DNA from: Ptychodera flava
Lineage: Eukaryota > Hemichordata > Enteropneusta > Ptychoderidae
Direction of reading: 5' to 3'
Length of the DNA: 64,000 bases
Assembly (NCBI RefSeq): GCF_041260155.1
Contig: NW_027248373.1
Location: 124,001 to 188,000 of the forward strand
The notes beneath the pieces are model-generated. The model was not told the DNA's origin. It worked only from the letters and a program-made list of their open reading frames with translations, and did not search any database. Both the position numbers and the translations under genes were made by a program. Every line of letters begins with the position of its first letter. Positions within the stretch are counted from its first letter, which is position 1. Shown in pieces: positions 58,921-64,000 of this stretch.

Positions 58921-59043
58921 CTTATTATGATTAGCAGCCATCTTAGTATTATTGTTAACTTTAACATCACTCAGATCTTCAAGCTCAAGATTTTGTACAC
59001 GAATTGCACCTAGACCTGGACCAGACATACGAACCTATATACA

Positions 59044-59480
59044 GTGAAAATTAAAATAATACCTTGTAATATACACAACCATGGCTTCAGCATAGGAATG
59101 ACAGTTCTCGGTGCTGTATTAAATGCAACGGCATTCACAGGAGGAAATATTATCGGACAAAAGCTTTCTGGGAATGGTGAGGCTCTTATTGAAGAGAAAA
59201 TTAGACATGATAAAGCATTAGAAAATTTGAACATGATCGCAACGTCTGGTCAGAAAAAAGATTACTACAGGCTGACTGGGAAAGAGAAAATCAAGCAAAG
59301 GATGCGCATGCTGCGGTAGAATTAAGAGATACAGATGCAGAAATCCTGGAAGAAGCAGAAGCGGTGCAAAGCAACTCTACGTCAAGTCCAGTTCAATTCT
59401 CAGATTATTATCAGCCCAGTCCTGAGCAAAAGAAATATGAAATGATTTATATTGCTAGAGGATTGGTTGTGGGATGGTTT
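59044..59480 (+). CDS. Polinton pVI-like or minor virion protein (fossil)
   Basis: It contains MTVLGAVLNATAFTGGNII followed by a charged helix with EEKIRHDKALENL. A Gly/Ala-rich hydrophobic start followed by an EEKxxHDKAL helix recurs in small proteins of Polintons; the assignment is from memory of the pattern. Confidence 0.45.
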
Positions 59481-59834
59481 ATCTTCCGGTAGGCCCCCCT
59501 TCGGAACCGTTCCGACAGGGCTTTGGAACGGCTACAATAATTCAATACAAAAGGTGACGGGCCAGTTATTGAAATCGATCATCTTCCCATCCTGATCTGT
59601 TATCCAAATACGCATTGAATCCATCGTCCCCCCTCCCCCCCTTTCTCAGTGGCACGGAAATTGAGCCGTTTTTAAATCATAGGTGAACCTTTTCACTTAT
59701 TCGTTTTGTTTCCCGAATGGGAAGTATTTGTAAACGGTCCGATACTTTCCCCTGTATGTATTCGCCAGAGCCAAATGAAACATAATTTCCAGTAACATCA
59801 ACGACATCTGAATGAACTATATATTTAGTGACTG

Positions 59835-60374
59835 TTAAGAAATCCGCTTGACCTGGACTATAGTACTTTTTTCCACTGGGTTGTCCTCATTTTTTTCTGA
59901 AAAGCCGACGAGGTTAGCGAAGTTACCTGTGGCATTAAAAAATACTCTAACATCTTTAGCCAAAGTTAGAAGAACGCGGTTTGTCGGCAGATGTTCTTCA
60001 AAATTAATTTTTTGCTTCAACCCAATGGCTTTGTTGAGTGTATTGATATTGTAGTTACCTGGACGTATTGTTATAGACTTCTTCGGTTGTCCACCTTCTT
60101 GATATTTTAATATACTATTCGTCCTCGTTATGTTATACCATGAGTAAAAGAGTGAACACTCGAGCAGTCTTATCTTCGTAAACTTTGATATGTCAATACA
60201 AGGGTTAAAATACATAGTAACCGGTTTGCCTGTTTCGCTTTCAATCCAAATGATCATCGTTGTACGTTGTATGTATATATTACTAAGTATAAGTGTTCGA
60301 TGAATATTATTATTATTCCGAAGGTACCCATTACATAGTATAAGGTTCTGCAGGAATAATATTTTTCTGTTCAA
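59835..60374 (-). CDS. Polinton penton-like protein (fossil)
   Basis: The frame has MIIWIESETGKPVTMYFNP, LLECSLFYSWYNITRTNSIL and ITIRPGNYNINTLNKAIG. The pattern LxxxxxYxSWxNI...N, then IxIxPGxYxIxxLNxxI, is common in a Polinton/adintovirus virion protein. The end of the frame contains a second beta-rich part (FFNATGNFANLVGFSEKN). Confidence 0.6.
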   Translation of the reverse strand: MNRKILFLQNLILCNGYLRNNNNIHRTLILSNIYIQRTTMIIWIESETGKPVTMYFNPCIDISKFTKIRLLECSLFYSWYNITRTNSILKYQEGGQPKKSITIRPGNYNINTLNKAIGLKQKINFEEHLPTNRVLLTLAKDVRVFFNATGNFANLVGFSEKNEDNPVEKSTIVQVKRIS

Positions 60375-60561
60375 GGAGATCTTTGGTTGCTACCGCGGCG
60401 GCAGTAGCACCGCCTAATTTTGCCAATCGAGTCAAATTTGGTCGACTTGGATCGCCAACCTCTATTTTCAGAAATTTGCTGGAGATCATTAGATATCCCA
60501 TCGCAAGTCCTGCGATTACAATACCATCGTACATTGTGTTTACAATTGTTTTAATATCCAT
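60331..60561 (-). CDS. Polinton small membrane protein (fossil)
   Basis: 76 residues; starts MDIKTIVNTMYDGIVIAGLA, one likely membrane helix, then LTRLAKLGGATAAAVATKDL. No function known. Confidence 0.4.
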   Translation of the reverse strand: MDIKTIVNTMYDGIVIAGLAMGYLMISSKFLKIEVGDPSRPNLTRLAKLGGATAAAVATKDLLEQKNIIPAEPYTM

Positions 60562-60621
60562 GATTGCTGACTAGTATATAAAATAAAAATAAAAATAAAA
60601 AATATGGGGAGTTAATCCATC

Positions 60622-60903
60622 TCATACAATGTAGAGGAGCTGGCCCCCGGAAGCCGCTACTGGCTCTGTTTTTTCCGCTTTCTTATTTTGGGGAGGATCT
60701 TTCCGATCTGGACTCGATCGATTAACGGGACAGGGGGTATGCCGAGCACGCCCCCAATATAGTCCTAATGCAGTCAATGAAACTCCCACAATTCCTAAAA
60801 CAAGATAACATTTATTATACCAGCGTGAATTATTATCACACTGTTCTTTCATTGTAGGCGGTAGGTCTGCTTCAGTCGCTACCGCATCGCTATCATGAAT
60901 CAT
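60622..60903 (-). CDS. Polinton small protein with one membrane span (fossil)
   Basis: 93 residues; a hydrophobic helix YLVLGIVGVSLTALGLYWG follows an acidic start, and the tail is basic and Pro/Lys rich. Its start overlaps the end of the next upstream frame. Confidence 0.4.
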   Translation of the reverse strand: MIHDSDAVATEADLPPTMKEQCDNNSRWYNKCYLVLGIVGVSLTALGLYWGRARHTPCPVNRSSPDRKDPPQNKKAEKTEPVAASGGQLLYIV

Positions 60904-60908
60904 TGCTT

Positions 60909-61400
60909 TTAGTTTCTTCTCCTTGTTTTTGCCTGTTCCATTCCGCTAATTTCTTGCCCGCAGCAACTCTCCCTGGATGCTTCGTCGGTAACGACACTTT
61001 CTCTATGTTGCGCTGTGTCGGAATCGTTTCCGTTTGCGGTGTGGGGGTCGTCGGCGGGGCTTCTGACGGAGTCGTTTGCTGAGTCGGCGAAGTTGAATCC
61101 ATTTATTTCAGGTACTATATTAAACCCGATTTTTTTAAAATTTAAATGTTTACCCGTAATTAAACCGGTGGAAACTAGAGCAAGTATGGGGCCCCACGTG
61201 TACGCTATCCGTCCTGATAATCTTTTTATTTCACTGTTTAGAATAAAATCTTTTTTAAGATCAGTGGCATAGTTTGTTCGATCATCGATTGGAACTACCT
61301 GACTTATTGCGCGGGCTCCTAGATCTATGAAACTTTGAGTGATATTATCACTTATAAGAGAACTGTATTTCGCTTCATAGACTTTAAATGCTTTATTCAC
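60909..61400 (-). CDS. Polinton small protein region, unrecognised (fossil)
   Basis: One frame starts MNKAFKVYEAKYSSLISDN and includes ILALVSTGLITGKHLNF, a likely membrane segment; an overlapping frame at 60893-61102 is Thr/Pro rich (TQQTTPSEAPPTTPTPQT). Function unknown. Confidence 0.4.
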   Translation of the reverse strand: MNKAFKVYEAKYSSLISDNITQSFIDLGARAISQVVPIDDRTNYATDLKKDFILNSEIKRLSGRIAYTWGPILALVSTGLITGKHLNFKKIGFNIVPEINGFNFADSANDSVRSPADDPHTANGNDSDTAQHRESVVTDEASRESCCGQEISGMEQAKTRRRN

Positions 61401-61873
61401 CGTTTCATCTCCCCATTTTTCTCTACGTCAACACTGTAATCTCCTTACCAAAAATAACTTGCTTTGACCACTTGCGATGACACAGAGTATTTTTTCACGT
61501 TTCGTCTCTATTATGGATCGATTATTGTCCACGCTGCGGTTGGTAGTGCCACAGTTGTATTTGCCGATGTCTTTATTAAATTCTCCATTGTTTGCAGTAT
61601 ATTATCTATTCTTAGTAAAATAAAAAATTCGTTTAAACCTGAATCCGAAATAAAGTATTAACATAGTCTGGAATGTTAGTACCCCTAACGAAATCGTTCC
61701 GACAGGGATTCCGGGAAAATTCTCCTCCATTTAAATCTATATGTATATAGAAACACGAATAATGAGTACAGACTTATTCCCAGTTGCTTTTCAATTGAAT
61801 AAGACGAGCATACCAACAGTACAGCATTCTGATACCCCCCTTCCAACCGAACGGAGGAATAAAACCTATTCTC

Positions 61874-63131
61874 ATGGACTTAGAAATATATGTAACGCCG
61901 ACAGAAAAATTTACTTTTCATCCACGGGATATATTTAAAGATAACGTAATCACTCATCGATCAGCAAAAGAAAGTAATATATGGCTGGGCGGCCCCAAAG
62001 ATGAAATACTGGGACCAGCAATTAAATTTCGCCGTATGGTGCAGCACTACTGGTTGCGGTATATCATTCGCCCATCTCGTCGATAAGAAATTTCCTCCGC
62101 AAATACGATCATTCTGCCGTTTCCATGTATATTTTACAATACGTAGGATCCTTCACGAAATGGGCGTTGCACTTCCAGACGATACCCCCACCTTCAAAGC
62201 GGGGGACAATCCGTACAATCTCGTCCAATATGAACTCTCTGTACAGAATTTGGAAATATAAGCCCAACGAAGTCCGACTTTCGTTATCGAAAAGGTCAAA
62301 ATAAAGGTCTTGGTTATGGATATGAATATTACACTAATCGGGGCCCTGTTCGACAGCCAAAAGCGATATACAACGGTCGGACTTTTTCCTCTCCGCCGAC
62401 GGAGGCGTTTTCTATACACATACCATTTTTGGAAAGAAAAAACATGTACTACCCGACAAAGACGACCACACTACTATTTCTTCCGAAATGATGGATCGGA
62501 GGGACAATATAATAGTTTCATTCCTCTGACAGGAGACTCGGGACTAACAAAGGCCGGTCTCGCTCGCCTCAATGAAAGCCTTGAAGCCTACGTATATTGC
62601 ATACTCGGCGCACAAGCAAATATTCGCAGTACCATAGTGGGTGATACTGGCAGTGCAGAGCAAGTCCGAAAAGAATTCGGTGTTCTCCTCGAAGATGAAA
62701 TTCGTAATACCGACAAAGTAATTAGTTATAGGCGATATCAAGACACAATAATGAATACTGGTGTCAAACTTGATATGGCAGTTTCACCCAATTTACTTCT
62801 CTTACCGTCTGAGATGGTCATCCTTTCGGGCCCGGCGATCTCGGGTTATAATAATGAATTGCAATACGCAACAGAATCTATGGTCTTCGGGGTGAACGGT
62901 GATATAAACACGGAAGTTCGAGAAAGTGCTATACATGAGATGGAAGGAGGGGGTCCGGATCCTGTGAAGTGGCAGGACGAAGCCGGAGAGTCACCTCACA
63001 ATGACACGACTCGGATTCCTAAGGCAGCAGCCGGCGCAGACCCTATTCACGAATATGGTAAAATTGGTTTGTTATCTTTAGCAATATTCATTACTATTGT
63101 AGGTACTGGAATAAAGTCACTAACTATATAG
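61874..63131 (+). CDS. Polinton protein region with carboxyl membrane helix, unrecognised (fossil)
   Basis: Frames across this stretch read MDLEIYVTPTEKFTFHPRDI at the start and, in 62310-63131, FIPLTGDSGLTKAGLARLNE, LLLLPSEMVILSGPAISGY and a final helix IGLLSLAIFITIVGTGI. It lies directly before the ATPase. Position and length would allow a virion protein, but I do not recognise it. Confidence 0.45.
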
Positions 63132-63237
63132 TTCATTCAGATGCTGTCGATGTGACTGGTTGTTTCATCTAACTCGACCAGTAACTTAAAAGAACTAGAA
63201 GAGATTCATTAATGTACAGTATATAGATCCGATCCAG

Positions 63238-63955
63238 ATGGCAATGTTACGAACCCCACCATTCAACATGATTATAACTGGACCGACATATTCTGGCAAA
63301 ACAGAATTTATGTTGGACCTCCTCACCGGTCCGTACTTAAGGAAATTCGAATATGTGATATTCATTTGCCCAACATTCATGAATAATAAAGCGTATAATA
63401 GAAGATTCATTTTCACCGATGACAACGTGTTTATATTTCCAGTCGGACTCGATGCTGTGGATGATACACTAGCCTACGTGCATAAAGAATGGGCCGGTCA
63501 AACACTTTAATAGTACTCGACGACTGCGCCTCGTCCAAAGATATGAAGAAGCGCAGTAACGTTTTAGTCCAACTTGGTTTCAGCGCAAGACATGACGGAT
63601 TATCTGTCTGGGTTCTGACTCAACAATATACTAGTATTAGTAAACCATTTAGGGAAACATACAGATGTTAGTACTATTTTACACACCGAACAAGATAGAC
63701 AACAAAACTATTATAAAAGAATATGGAATGGAGGTGTCAGAACGGGAAGCCGTGGGCCTAATCAAGCAATTGAAAAGTAGGCCATTCAGTAAACTAGTAT
63801 TTCGTTTACGGAATCCGTACGACATAAATTATTCGTATAATATAGCAATTATGGAAGCTGAAGCCGAAGGTACTCTTAGAGAATTATATTACAACCCGAA
63901 AACTGTTTTGGAGGTGTACAAAAATTATATGACGCAGCGCGCGCCAGCGGACTGA
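63238..63955 (+). CDS. Polinton A32/FtsK-like packaging ATPase (fossil)
   Basis: The Walker A box is MIITGPTYSGKTEFMLDLL, the Walker B box LIVLDDCASS, and a conserved WVLTQQYTSISKPF follows. In Polintons this enzyme would pump DNA into the particle. The region is broken. Confidence 0.85.
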
Positions 63956-64000
63956 AAGTGACCAAGAAAGAGGTGCAGGAGTGGTTAAAAACTCAGCTAA
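63880..64000 (+). CDS. Start of the Polinton integrase, cut by the window end (fossil)
   Basis: The last bases read GLKVTKKEVQEWLKTQ, a motif found near the amino end of Polinton integrases just before the zinc-binding part. It overlaps the end of the ATPase region. The rest is outside the window. Confidence 0.6.

Larger units (their letters stand above)
57358..64000 (+). mobile_element. Polinton/Maverick element, left part (fossil)
   Basis: The likely left end begins AGTAGTAAAGAAAACG next to an (AT)n run; Polinton termini usually start with AG. The first 600 bp are non-coding and would be the terminal inverted repeat. Then come several short genes on both strands, including a penton-like protein, small membrane or basic proteins, an A32-type packaging ATPase and the start of an integrase. 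The DNA polymerase and the right end must lie beyond the window. The element is broken, with several breaks. The strand given is that of the ATPase and integrase. Confidence 0.85.

Overview
This window looks like non-coding-rich nuclear DNA of an animal, most likely a marine invertebrate (a lancelet-, hemichordate- or echinoderm-like deuterostome is an inference, not proven). The evidence is split genes with GT/AG introns, C-type lectin-like domain (CTLD) exons, and a mix of tyrosine-recombinase retrotransposons, CR1/L2-like LINEs, a chromodomain Ty3/gypsy element and a Polinton. No tRNA, rRNA or CRISPR array was seen.

Layout. (1) 1-1.6 kb: one CTLD exon (224-362). (2) 1.65-19.9 kb, minus strand: two related DIRS/PAT-type elements (1649-8189 and 8811-19919) 621 bp apart, each with split direct repeats, a gag region divided by an intron-like spacer, RT/RNase H and a tyrosine recombinase. 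The second carries a LINE insertion with a 15-bp target duplication and a rearranged pair of foldback DNA transposons with 5-bp target duplications. Each spacer holds an array of small GTGCY...RGCAC hairpins whose stems show paired changes. (3) 19.9-27 kb: no host gene; a Harbinger-type MITE, small palindromic repeats and a LINE 3' remnant. (4) 27.1-38.2 kb: a head-to-head pair of multi-exon host-like genes that I do not recognise (minus 27111-30758; plus 31328-38156), separated by 569 bp. (5) 40.6-56.6 kb: further CTLD exons. Four of them (41357-41536, 54315-54474, 55752-55816, 56012-56442) join in matching phase into one CTLD plus a Ser/Thr-rich tail; its 12.8-kb intron holds a LINE remnant, a TTAA-flanked element, satellites and a complete-ended LTR element (47084-53616). 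(6) 57.4 kb to the end: the left part of a Polinton, including an A32-like packaging ATPase and the first residues of the integrase.

The host genes appear to be a lectin-type receptor or secreted protein (one or two CTLDs) and the unrecognised divergent pair. Nearly everything else is mobile DNA. The two DIRS-like elements and the LTR element have almost identical terminal repeats and so look recent, although their coding regions are broken. The most unusual signal is the hairpin array kept at the same place in both DIRS-like elements although the unit length and the sequence outside the stems differ.
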